In this document: positions 32,739 through 40,855 of the stretch, one piece after another
Numbering within the stretch: position 1 is the stretch's first letter
How the letters are laid out: every line of letters begins with the position of its first letter
Assembly (NCBI GenBank): GCA_009693325.1
Contig: SHXM01000006.1
Span: 1 to 41,029 of the forward strand
DNA length: 41,029 nucleotides
Direction of reading: 5' to 3'
Source of the DNA: Rhodoferax sp.
GTDB lineage: Bacteria > Pseudomonadota > Gammaproteobacteria > Burkholderiales > Burkholderiaceae_C
Notes under the pieces: generated by a model
What the model was told of the DNA's origin: nothing
Databases searched by the model: none
Seen by the model: the letters and a program-made list of their open reading frames with translations, nothing else
Position numbers and translations under genes: made by a program

Positions 32739-33404
32739 CTAGCGAAACTTGTTCTGCGGCACGGTTTTGAGCTCACCTGGCAAGCCGCTTATATAGGACG
32801 CCAGTTCTTTGAGCTCGGCATTGGAAAACTGCTTTGCCACCCCACCCATGACCGCATTGGCGCGGCCCACTTTGGCATTGTTTTCGGTCTTGTAAGCCTT
32901 CAGGGCAACCAGCAGGTAGTCGGCGTGTTGTCCGGCGAGCTTGGGGTAACTGGAGTCTATCGGCTTGCTGAAGTTGTCGCCATGACAAGACACACAAGCG
33001 CCTTTTTTGACCAGTTCGGCTACTTTTGCCGAAGCATCGGCCGCTTTGGCTGGAAGCATTGCTCCTTCGGTTTTTCCATGCGGCTCATAGTAGGCCGCCA
33101 GGTCGGCCATGTCTTGCTCAGTCAGGTTGTCACCGATGCCGCGCATGGTGGGGTGCTTGCGATCGCCTTTTTTGTAGGCGCTGAGTGCCGAGGCGATGTA
33201 CTCGGCGCCTTGGCCGGAAATTTTCGGGACCTTGTAGATTTCAGGGAAACTCGCTTGGTAGCCCTGAATGCCATGACAGCCGATGCACATTGCAATCTTC
33301 TTCTCCCCGGCCTTGGCATCGCCCTGGACCCCTGCTGCCTGAGTGGGAAGGATGGTCGCGCAGGCGACAAGTAAGGTGGCCAGCGGGGCAAGAAATTTAT
33401 TCAT
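32739..33404 (-). CDS. Cytochrome c4-type diheme protein
   Basis: A 221-residue periplasmic electron carrier with a signal peptide (about 1-23, cut after TQAA or nearby). Two class I cytochrome c domains carry CIGCH (40-44) and CVSCH (137-141), with likely Met ligands in HPTMRGIGDNL and NAVMGGVAKQ. Cytochrome c4 passes electrons from the bc1 complex to terminal oxidases, so it may feed the oxidase encoded upstream. The message has no purine-rich ribosome site before the ATG; instead it reads TCCTCCC there. Confidence 0.93.
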   Translation of the reverse strand: MNKFLAPLATLLVACATILPTQAAGVQGDAKAGEKKIAMCIGCHGIQGYQASFPEIYKVPKISGQGAEYIASALSAYKKGDRKHPTMRGIGDNLTEQDMADLAAYYEPHGKTEGAMLPAKAADASAKVAELVKKGACVSCHGDNFSKPIDSSYPKLAGQHADYLLVALKAYKTENNAKVGRANAVMGGVAKQFSNAELKELASYISGLPGELKTVPQNKFR

Positions 33405-33448
33405 TTTGGGAGGACAATCAACCGGCGCCTGGGATAAAACACCTCCGT

Positions 33449-33454
33449 ATTATA
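33449..33454 (-). promoter_or_regulatory. Candidate -10 box for the cytochrome c4 gene
   Basis: On the minus strand a perfect TATAAT lies 45 bases before the ATG. No convincing -35 hexamer is seen 17 bases upstream, so the promoter assignment is tentative. Confidence 0.35.
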
Positions 33455-33585
33455 TCGACCAAGGCCCGCCCTACACTGGCTCCGAAGCATAAGCATCATC
33501 CGCTACCGACCATTCCACCAGCACCCACCCACAAGCGCAACCCTTCGTCATAGATCCGGTGACAAACCATGTGCCATCCAACACC

Positions 33586-34440
33586 ATGAAATTTCAAGGC
33601 AGCTCAAATTACATCGCCACCCAAGACCTGATGCTGTCCGTCAACGCGGCCATTACTCTGCAGCGGCCCTTGCTGGTTAAGGGCGAGCCGGGCACCGGCA
33701 AAACTATGCTGGCAGAGGAGGTGGCGAGCGCGCTGAACATGCCGCTGCTCCAGTGGCACATCAAATCGACCACCAAGGCGCAGCAAGGCTTATACGAGTA
33801 CGACGCAGTCAGCCGACTGCGCGACTCCCAGCTGTCTGACCTGGACGGGGGTGAGCGGGTCAAAAACATCCACAATTACATTGTCAAGGGCGTGCTGTGG
33901 CAGGCCTTTACCGCCGAACAGCCAGTCGCGCTGCTGATTGACGAGATCGACAAGGCCGACATCGAATTTCCGAATGACCTGCTGCGCGAAATCGACCGCA
34001 TGGAGTTCTACTGCTACGAGACACGCCAGCTCATCAAAGCCAAAAACCGGCCCCTGGTGTTCATCACCTCGAACAACGAAAAAGAACTGCCGGATGCTTT
34101 TTTGCGACGCTGCTTCTTTCACTACATCAAATTTCCCGACGCCGCCACCATGCAAAGCATAGTCGACGTGCACTTTCCAGGCCTCAAAAAAGAGCTGCTT
34201 GGAGCGGCCATGAAAACCTTTTACGATGTGCGCGGTCTGCCAGGGCTCAAGAAAAAACCCTCCACCAGCGAGTTGCTGGACTGGCTCAAGCTGTTACTGG
34301 CCGAGGATATCCCCCTGGCGGCCTTGCAAACCAAGGAAGACAAGGTGGCTGTGCCGCCCCTGGTCGGCGCGCTGCTCAAGAACGAGCAAGATATCACGCT
34401 GTTCGAGAAACTAGTTTTTATGCAACGCCACAACCGCTGA
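33586..34440 (+). CDS. MoxR-type AAA+ ATPase
   Basis: A 284-residue AAA+ ATPase of the MoxR group. Walker A GEPGTGKTM is at about 33-41, Walker B ALLIDEIDKAD at about 115-125, and the sensor-1 region VFITSNNEKELPDAFLRRCFFHY follows. MoxR proteins work with VWA-domain partners to mature or remodel metalloenzymes and complexes; the CoxE-like VWA gene lies two genes downstream. ATG 33586 (MKFQGSSNYIATQDLM) matches relatives; GTG 33559 would add nine residues. It is divergent from the cytochrome c4 gene. Confidence 0.93.
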   Translation: MKFQGSSNYIATQDLMLSVNAAITLQRPLLVKGEPGTGKTMLAEEVASALNMPLLQWHIKSTTKAQQGLYEYDAVSRLRDSQLSDLDGGERVKNIHNYIVKGVLWQAFTAEQPVALLIDEIDKADIEFPNDLLREIDRMEFYCYETRQLIKAKNRPLVFITSNNEKELPDAFLRRCFFHYIKFPDAATMQSIVDVHFPGLKKELLGAAMKTFYDVRGLPGLKKKPSTSELLDWLKLLLAEDIPLAALQTKEDKVAVPPLVGALLKNEQDITLFEKLVFMQRHNR

Positions 34441-34451
34441 GGCGAGCCGCC

Positions 34452-35123
34452 TTGAACCCGCTGCCGACCAAGCCCACTGCCCAGCTGCAGAGCGGCCATT
34501 TGTGCCAGCCAGTCACCCTGAGTGGCGAGCATGTGGTCTTGGTGCCCCTGTCTGCTGCGCACCATGACGATCTGGTGGTCGCAGCGCAGGACGGCGAGTT
34601 ATGGCGCCTGTGGTACACCGCTATTGCGGCACCAGAGGCGATGGCCAGCGAAATTCAACGCCGCCTTGACTTGCAAGACAAGGGCTCTATGCTGGCGTTT
34701 GCAGTGCTCGAAAAAAGTACTGGCCGGGCGGTCGGCATGACCACCTACATGAACATCGACAACGTCAACCGCCGCTTAGAAATTGGCTCCACCTGGTACC
34801 GGCGCCGGGTTCAGCGCACGGCTCTCAACACAGAGTGCAAATTGCTGCTGCTCGAGCAGGCTTTTGAGCGCCTGCAATGCATCGCGGTCGAGTTTCGCAC
34901 CCATTTTTTCAACCAGCAAAGCCGGGCCGGCATCGAGAGACTGGGCGCCAAGCTTGACGGCGTCTTGCGCTGCCATCAGATCAACCCCCATCCGCAGGCC
35001 ATAGGCAGCCTGCGCGACACCTGTGTCTACAGCATCGTGGCAGCTGAGTGGCCCACCGTGCGCGCCCACCTGAAGCACCAGTTGGTCAAACCCCGCACGG
35101 CGGCGGCCGGCGCTGCGGTCTGA
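34452..35123 (+). CDS. GNAT family N-acetyltransferase (RimJ/RimL-like)
   Basis: A roughly 223-residue acetyltransferase of the Acetyltransf_3 (RimJ/RimL) group. Characteristic segments are GEHVVLVPLSAAHHDDL near the start, RRLEIGSTWYRRRVQRTALN and NTECKLLLLEQAF for acetyl-CoA binding, and FFNQQSRAGIERLGAKLDG. The start is uncertain: TTG 34452 is used; no ATG is near, and a TTG about 15 codons later is also possible. The gene is 11 bases after the MoxR stop and 4 bases before the VWA gene, so all three are co-transcribed. Confidence 0.83.
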   Translation: MNPLPTKPTAQLQSGHLCQPVTLSGEHVVLVPLSAAHHDDLVVAAQDGELWRLWYTAIAAPEAMASEIQRRLDLQDKGSMLAFAVLEKSTGRAVGMTTYMNIDNVNRRLEIGSTWYRRRVQRTALNTECKLLLLEQAFERLQCIAVEFRTHFFNQQSRAGIERLGAKLDGVLRCHQINPHPQAIGSLRDTCVYSIVAAEWPTVRAHLKHQLVKPRTAAAGAAV

Positions 35124-35127
35124 AGCC

Positions 35128-36339
35128 ATGCTGATTGATTTTTTCTACACGCTTCGCTCGGCCAAGTTGCCAGTGTCGGTCAAAGAGTTTCTGACGCTGC
35201 TGGAAGCCCTTCAAAAAGGCGTTGTCGGCCCGAATTTGGCGTTGAGGCAGAGCGAAGCAGGCAGTGGCTACACCCTGGATGACTTCTACTATCTCAGCCG
35301 CACCACGCTGGTCAAGGATGAAAAAAACTACGACAAGTTCGACCGCGCTTTTGCCAGTTACTTTAAGGGCGTGCAAGCGATTGCCGACTTCACCCGCGAC
35401 ATCCCGCTGGAATGGTTACGCAAAAACCTGGAACTCAACCTGAGCCCTGAGGAGCGGGCCAAGATTGAAAAAATGGGGTGGGACGAGCTCATGGAAACCC
35501 TCAAAAAACGCTTTGAGGAACAAAAAGAGCGCCACGAAGGCGGCAGCAAATGGATTGGCACCGGCGGCACCAGCCCGTTTGGCGCCTATGGTCAAAACCC
35601 CCAGGGCATTCGCATCGGGCAGGACAAAGGACGCAACAAAAGTGCGGTGAAGGTCTGGGATCAGCGCGCCTACAAAGACTATGACGACAGCCAAGAATTG
35701 GGCACCCGCAACATCAAGGTGGCACTGCGCCGGCTGCGCAAGTTCGCACGCGAGGGCCATGAGGAAGAGCTTGACCTTGATGACACCATACGCAGCACAG
35801 CAGCCAATGCGGGCTACCTGGACATCAAAATGGTTCCAGAGCGGCACAACAATGTCAAGGTGCTGCTATTGATGGATGTGGGCGGCACCATGGACGAGCA
35901 CATTGCCCGGGTCGAAGAGTTGTTCTCGGCGAGCAAATCCGAATTCAAACACCTTGAGTTTTATTATTTTCACAACTGCGTCTATGACTTCATGTGGAAG
36001 AACAACCGGCGCCGTTTCAGCGAGAAATTTCCCACGCTCGACATCATGCGCAAGTACAACAAAGACTACAAGCTGATCTTTGTTGGCGACGCCACCATGA
36101 GTCCTTATGAAATTTTGCAACCCGGCGGTAGCGTGGAGTACAACAACGAAGAAGCCGGCGTGGAATGGCTGCAGCGCCTGACCAAGGCCTTCCCCAAATT
36201 CGCCTGGATCAATCCCGAGCCCCAGGGGGTTTGGCAGTACCGGCAAAGTATCAGCGTGGTGCAGCAAATCATGAATCAGCGCATGTACCCGCTGACCCTG
36301 CGTGGCCTCGAGGAGGCGATGCGCTTGCTGACCAAGTAA
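35128..36339 (+). CDS. CoxE-like VWA-domain protein
   Basis: A 403-residue cytoplasmic protein. The N-terminal helical part begins LIDFFYTLRSAKLPVSVKEF, typical of CoxE/VWA partners of MoxR ATPases. The C-terminal von Willebrand A domain begins near 243 (NVKVLLLMDVGGTMDEH). Its metal-ion site is DVGGT instead of the standard D-x-S-x-S; later metal-site residues appear in FVGDATMSPYE. A charged middle region (about 105-215) is probably flexible. Together with the MoxR gene it should form a metalloprotein-maturation or remodelling pair; the target is not visible in the window. Confidence 0.9.
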   Translation: MLIDFFYTLRSAKLPVSVKEFLTLLEALQKGVVGPNLALRQSEAGSGYTLDDFYYLSRTTLVKDEKNYDKFDRAFASYFKGVQAIADFTRDIPLEWLRKNLELNLSPEERAKIEKMGWDELMETLKKRFEEQKERHEGGSKWIGTGGTSPFGAYGQNPQGIRIGQDKGRNKSAVKVWDQRAYKDYDDSQELGTRNIKVALRRLRKFAREGHEEELDLDDTIRSTAANAGYLDIKMVPERHNNVKVLLLMDVGGTMDEHIARVEELFSASKSEFKHLEFYYFHNCVYDFMWKNNRRRFSEKFPTLDIMRKYNKDYKLIFVGDATMSPYEILQPGGSVEYNNEEAGVEWLQRLTKAFPKFAWINPEPQGVWQYRQSISVVQQIMNQRMYPLTLRGLEEAMRLLTK

Positions 36340-36381
36340 GGCGCGCGCCCTGGCAGAGCCCGGGCTGCGCCAGCGGGGCGT

Positions 36382-39300
36382 TCAATCGCGCAGGTGTTCG
36401 CTCAATAGCTGGGCCACATGGATTGCAGGGCGCGCGCTGGCCTGTCTGATTTGATGCCTGCAACTGGTGCCGTCAGCGACCCAAAGCGCCTCGGGGCGGG
36501 CGCGCAGGGCAGGTAACAAGCTCAGTTCGGCCATGTCCATGGACACCCTTTCGTGCGCTGCCTCATAGCCAAAGCTGCCGGCCATGCCGCAGCAACTGCT
36601 GTCTATCAGTTCCGGCTCGGCGCCTGGAATCAGCCGAATCACCTCCAGCACGTCGGGCATCAAACCAAAGGCTTTTTGGTGGCAGTGCCCGTGTACCAAG
36701 ATGGGTTTTTGGGCGGGTCTTAATTTGGTGCTCAAACCCAGCAAGCGCCCGGCTTTGGCCTCGCGAGCCAAAAATTCTTCAAGCAACACCGCCTCGGCAC
36801 CCACGGTCTGGGCTGCTTCGCCCAAGCCCATAACCAGCGCTTCGTCACGCAGGGTCAACAAGCACGAGGGCTCCAGGCCAACAATGGGAATGCCGCGCTG
36901 CGCAAAGGGCAGCAAAGCGTTGATAAGTTCGCGGGCCTGTTTGCGTGCCTGATCGACCAGGCCTTGGGACAAAAAAGTTCGTCCGCAACACAGGTGTGGG
37001 CCACCCGCGCCCGAGCTGCGCCCGGCTTTGGCGGCGAGGTGAATGCTGTAACCGGCAGCGCTCAAAACCCGAAAAGCCGCCCGCGCGTTGCCCGATTCAA
37101 AGTAGCCGTTAAAGGTGTCCACAAACAAGACCAAGGGCTTTTCAGCGCGCAGCAGATCTTGCGCCGACACCCCGCCAGGGTCTTGGTTAAAAAAATGCTG
37201 GGCTTGCCAAGTCGGCCAGCTGCGCCGGGCCGACAGGCCGGTCAGAAGCTCGGCCCAGCGGGCCAATACAGGCAGGCGGTTACGCAGGTTCAGCAGGCCC
37301 GAGAAGCGAGCTGCAAAGGGCGCATAAAGCGGCAGGTAAGCAATCAAACGGTCTCTGAGGGCGTAGCCATGCCGCGACTTGTAGTGGTGGAGGGTTTCGA
37401 TCTTCATGCGCGCCATGTCAACGCCGGTGGGGCAATCGCGTCGGCAGCCTTTGCAGCTCACGCACAGGTCCATGGCCTCCATCAGGGCCGGACTGGCCAG
37501 CCCCTGGGCATCGAGCTGGCCGCTGAGCGCAAGGCGCAACGTGTTGGCCCGGCCCCGGGTCAGGTGTTGCTCGTCCCGGGTGACCCGGTAGCTTGGGCAC
37601 ATGGTCCCGGCGTCGAAGTTTCGACAAGTGCCGTTGTTGTTGCACATATCCACGGCTTTGGCAAAGCCTTGTGCCGGGTCGCCGCCAGTGCCGGGGCTGC
37701 TGATTTCCTCGGTGAGCGGGTTGTTTTGGACATCCCAGGCGCGCCAGTCCAGGGCAGTTTGAATCGGGATCACCTTGTAAGCCGGGCCATAACGCATCAG
37801 CGAGCGCTCGTCCATGGCGGGCGGGTTGACGATGCGTTGGGGTGAGAGCAGGTTCAGCGGATCCAGGTGCTGTTTGATTGCAGTAAAGGCCTGATTGATT
37901 TTGGGGCCAAATTGCCATTGAATCCACTCACCCCGGCACAAACCGTCGCCATGCTCACCGCTGTAGGCGCCCCGGTATTTGCGCACCAGGGCGCTGGCCT
38001 CTTCCGCGATACGACGCATCTGGCTCGCGCCCTGGCGCCGCATATCCAAAATTGGCCGTACATGCAGCGTACCCACCGATGCGTGCGCATACCAGGTGCC
38101 CCGGGTCCCGTGGCGCTTGAATACTTCAGAGAGTTGGTCTGTGTACTGCGCGAGATGCTCCAGAGGTACCGCGCAATCTTCAATAAAGCTCACCGGTTTG
38201 CCATCGCCCTTGAGGCTCATCATGATGTTCAAGCCAGCTTTGCGCACATCCCACAATTTTTTTTGCGACAGTTCGTCGCTCAGTTCGACCACGCTGCCCG
38301 GTAGGCCGAGGTCTCCCATCAGCGCCGCCAATTGGCGCAGCTTGAGCTTCAAGTCGTTCTTGTTCGTGCCAGCAAACTCGACCAGCAAAATAGCCTCTGG
38401 TGTGCCGATCAGGGCCTGCCGGATGGTGGTAGCGAAGGTCGGATTTTGCAGCGACAAGGCGAGCATGGTGCGGTCCACCAATTCGACTGCAGTCAGGCTT
38501 CCTTCGCCGAGTTTTACGATGTGTTGGGCGGCCTCCATGGCCCGGTGAAAACTCGGGAAATTCACCACCCCCAAAACTCTGGCGCCGGGTAGTTCGCTGA
38601 GCTTCAAGCTGATGGATTGGGTCATGGCCAGCGTACCTTCGCTGCCGACCAGCAGATGGGCCAGGTTGACAGACCCGTCGGTGGTGTAGGGGCGCTCGCT
38701 CTGGTTGCAAAATATATCCAGGTTGTAGCCTGCGACCCGGCGCAGCAATTTGGGCCAGTGCAGCGCGATCTCGCCGCCCAGGCCATCAGCCAGGTGTTTG
38801 ACAAAGTCGCCTAATTCGCGCGCCTGGCCGCTGCTGTGTTGGTAGGCCCCAAGTTGAAGCAATGCGCCATCGCTTTGCCAGGCAGTCAAGCCCAGCACGT
38901 TGTGAACCATGTTGCCGTAGGCAATCGAGCGGCTGCCACATGAGTTGTTGCCAGCCATGCCGCCCAAGGTGGCCTGCGCGCCGGTTGACACATCTACCGC
39001 AAACCACAGGCCGTGGGGCTTGAGCTGGCGGTTGAGATGGTCGAGCACCAGGCCTGGCTGCACCTCGGCGCAGCGCTGGGCCAGATCCAAGTGTAGCAGG
39101 CTGCGCAGGTGTTTGCTGTGGTCTATTACCAGGCCAGCACCCACGGTTTGCCCGCATTGGCTGGTGCCACCACCGCGCGGCAGTATGGGGACGCCGAGAT
39201 CGCGGCAAATCGCCATCGCCTCGGGTACCTCATGGGCATAGCGGGGCAAAAACACGCCCACTGGCATGACCTGGTACACCGACGCGTCGGTAGCGTAGCG

Positions 39301-39453
39301 GCCGCGGTCAGCAGCGGTAAACAGCACCTCGCCTTGCGTGTGCCTGCGCAGGCGGGCGGCCAAGCGGCCAGCGATGTCGTTGCTGGCGCGTGACACCTGC
39401 TCGTAGGTGTCGGCCGGTGAAAGCGCGGACAAATGGGGCTCAGGGGCGTTCAT
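36382..39453 (-). CDS. YdiJ-type FAD/iron-sulfur oxidoreductase (D-2-hydroxyacid dehydrogenase)
   Basis: A 1023-residue multidomain enzyme. An N-terminal FAD-binding (PCMH/BBE) domain (about 40-280) shows VPILPRGGGTSQCGQTVGAG and MAGNNSCGSRS. A C-terminal FAD-linked oxidase domain follows (about 300-550), then an iron-sulfur domain with CVSCKGCRRDCPTGVD and a CCG domain (about 770-1010) with LCCGRTF, HGHCHQKA and SSCCGMAGSFGYE. E. coli YdiJ (1018 residues) has the same layout and family members oxidise D-2-hydroxyglutarate or D-lactate. It is peripheral to the membrane and donates electrons to the respiratory chain. Divergent from the aminotransferase gene. Confidence 0.9.
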   Translation of the reverse strand: MNAPEPHLSALSPADTYEQVSRASNDIAGRLAARLRRHTQGEVLFTAADRGRYATDASVYQVMPVGVFLPRYAHEVPEAMAICRDLGVPILPRGGGTSQCGQTVGAGLVIDHSKHLRSLLHLDLAQRCAEVQPGLVLDHLNRQLKPHGLWFAVDVSTGAQATLGGMAGNNSCGSRSIAYGNMVHNVLGLTAWQSDGALLQLGAYQHSSGQARELGDFVKHLADGLGGEIALHWPKLLRRVAGYNLDIFCNQSERPYTTDGSVNLAHLLVGSEGTLAMTQSISLKLSELPGARVLGVVNFPSFHRAMEAAQHIVKLGEGSLTAVELVDRTMLALSLQNPTFATTIRQALIGTPEAILLVEFAGTNKNDLKLKLRQLAALMGDLGLPGSVVELSDELSQKKLWDVRKAGLNIMMSLKGDGKPVSFIEDCAVPLEHLAQYTDQLSEVFKRHGTRGTWYAHASVGTLHVRPILDMRRQGASQMRRIAEEASALVRKYRGAYSGEHGDGLCRGEWIQWQFGPKINQAFTAIKQHLDPLNLLSPQRIVNPPAMDERSLMRYGPAYKVIPIQTALDWRAWDVQNNPLTEEISSPGTGGDPAQGFAKAVDMCNNNGTCRNFDAGTMCPSYRVTRDEQHLTRGRANTLRLALSGQLDAQGLASPALMEAMDLCVSCKGCRRDCPTGVDMARMKIETLHHYKSRHGYALRDRLIAYLPLYAPFAARFSGLLNLRNRLPVLARWAELLTGLSARRSWPTWQAQHFFNQDPGGVSAQDLLRAEKPLVLFVDTFNGYFESGNARAAFRVLSAAGYSIHLAAKAGRSSGAGGPHLCCGRTFLSQGLVDQARKQARELINALLPFAQRGIPIVGLEPSCLLTLRDEALVMGLGEAAQTVGAEAVLLEEFLAREAKAGRLLGLSTKLRPAQKPILVHGHCHQKAFGLMPDVLEVIRLIPGAEPELIDSSCCGMAGSFGYEAAHERVSMDMAELSLLPALRARPEALWVADGTSCRHQIRQASARPAIHVAQLLSEHLRD

Positions 39454-39515
39454 GGTGGAAGTTCGGGTTAAACCCTAGGGGTCTGTAGGCGCACCTGACG
39501 TGCCCCGCATGTCTA

Positions 39516-39529
39516 TTTTGTATGCAAAA
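39516..39529. promoter_or_regulatory. Possible GntR-type operator in the ydiJ-like / aminotransferase gap
   Basis: TTTTGTATGCAAAA at 39516-39529 is a near-palindrome resembling the TTGTATACAA sites of FadR/FCD-type GntR regulators. It lies in the 104-base gap shared by both divergent genes. No regulator gene is adjacent, so this is suggestive only. Confidence 0.25.
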
Positions 39530-39557
39530 ATGACCGATAGCCGGAGATTATTTGCAC

Positions 39558-40760
39558 ATGCTTCATCTTGACTTTCATCCGACTGGACGGCATTTCTTGC
39601 AAATCCCGGGCCCCTCGCCAGTGCCGGACCGCATTCTGCGCGCTATCAGCCTGCCCACCATAGACCACCGTGGCCCAGAATTTGGCGCCTTGGGCTTGAA
39701 GGTGATGGCAGACCTGCAAAAAATTTTTAAAACCGCTCACCCGGTGCTGATTTACCCGGCTTCGGGCACTGGCGCCTGGGAGGCTGCCTTGGTCAACACC
39801 CTCAGCGCAGGCGACCAGGTGCTGATGTTTGAGACCGGTCACTTTGCCACGCTTTGGCACAAACTCGCCAGCCGCCTGGGCTTGAGCGCCGAGCGGCTCG
39901 CCTGGCCCGGGGCGGCCGCCTGGCGCCAAGGCGTTGATGCCAGCATGATCTCGCAACGCTTGGCGGCCGACCCCGGTCACCGGATCAAGGCGGTGTGTGT
40001 GGTGCACAACGAAACCTCCACCGGCGTGACCAGCGACATCGCAGCCGTGCGCCGCGCCATCGACGGCGCCGCTCACCCGGCCCTGTTGTTGGTTGACACC
40101 ATTTCTGGTTTGGCAGCAGCAGACTACAGACATGACGAATGGGGCGTTGATGTCACCGTTAGCGGCTCCCAAAAAGGACTGATGCTGCCCCCTGGCATAG
40201 CCTTCAATGCCATCTCGCCCAAAGCCATTGAAGCCAGCAAAAAATCGACGCTGCCCAAATCTTTTTGGGCCTGGGACGAGATGCTGGAGATCAACCGCAG
40301 CGGGTATTTTCCTTACACCCCCAACACCAACCTGATGTATGGCCTGAGTGAGGCCTGCGACATGATTTTGGGCCAGGGTCTGGATCGGGTGTTCCGACGC
40401 CACCAACGCTGGGGCGAGGGCGTGCGTGCTGCTGTGCGGGCTTGGGGCCTGCCAATTCAATGCGCTGACCCGGCTCTCTATTCGCCGGTTCTGACCGGCG
40501 TCATGACGCCCGAGGGCCTGGACGCCGATGCCCTGCGCCGGCTAATCTACGAACGTTTTGATTGCTCGCTGGGTACCGGTTTGGGTCAACTCAAGGGCCG
40601 CATGTTTCGCATTGGCCACTTGGGTGATTGCAATGACCTGACCTTGATCGCCGCCCTGTCGGCCTGCGAAATGGGCTTGAAGCTTTGCGGCACGCCCTTG
40701 GCAGGCTCGGGCGTACAGGCCGCCATGGACTTTTTCGCCGGGCAGCAGGCACCGGCTTGA
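39558..40760 (+). CDS. Alanine/serine-glyoxylate aminotransferase family protein
   Basis: A 400-residue PLP-dependent class V aminotransferase. The opening GRHFLQIPGPSPVPDRIL and DHRGPEFGAL are typical of serine-glyoxylate aminotransferases (SgaA). The PLP lysine is Lys206 in SGSQKGLMLPPG, the PLP-contacting aspartate is in LLVDTISGL, and ASGTGAWEAAL forms the phosphate loop. It converts glyoxylate to glycine with serine or alanine as donor. ATG 39558 fits family length. Sharing a promoter region with a 2-hydroxyacid dehydrogenase suggests a link through glycolate, glyoxylate or hydroxypyruvate metabolism. Confidence 0.92.
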   Translation: MLHLDFHPTGRHFLQIPGPSPVPDRILRAISLPTIDHRGPEFGALGLKVMADLQKIFKTAHPVLIYPASGTGAWEAALVNTLSAGDQVLMFETGHFATLWHKLASRLGLSAERLAWPGAAAWRQGVDASMISQRLAADPGHRIKAVCVVHNETSTGVTSDIAAVRRAIDGAAHPALLLVDTISGLAAADYRHDEWGVDVTVSGSQKGLMLPPGIAFNAISPKAIEASKKSTLPKSFWAWDEMLEINRSGYFPYTPNTNLMYGLSEACDMILGQGLDRVFRRHQRWGEGVRAAVRAWGLPIQCADPALYSPVLTGVMTPEGLDADALRRLIYERFDCSLGTGLGQLKGRMFRIGHLGDCNDLTLIAALSACEMGLKLCGTPLAGSGVQAAMDFFAGQQAPA

Positions 40761-40766
40761 GCAAGG

Positions 40767-40804
40767 CCGGCCTGCTTGTAGCAAAGCCCGAGCACCCAGG
40801 CCGG
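40767..40804. terminator. Inverted repeat between converging genes
   Basis: CCGGCCTG (40767-40774) pairs exactly with CAGGCCGG (40797-40804) across a 22-base loop. It lies just after the aminotransferase stop. No T-run follows, so its role as terminator is uncertain. Confidence 0.3.
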
Positions 40805-40855
40805 GGCTGTTCGTTGGTCACTGTGATTGCGTTTTGAAACCGCCGGGGCGGGGTA

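Noticed and set aside
36964-37845. Plus-strand 293-codon frame opposite the YdiJ-like gene
   Set aside because: Shadow of a long GC-rich gene whose cofactor motifs are intact on the minus strand.
39513-40460. Minus-strand 315-codon frame opposite the aminotransferase
   Set aside because: No recognisable domain; the plus strand encodes a complete PLP enzyme with its lysine.
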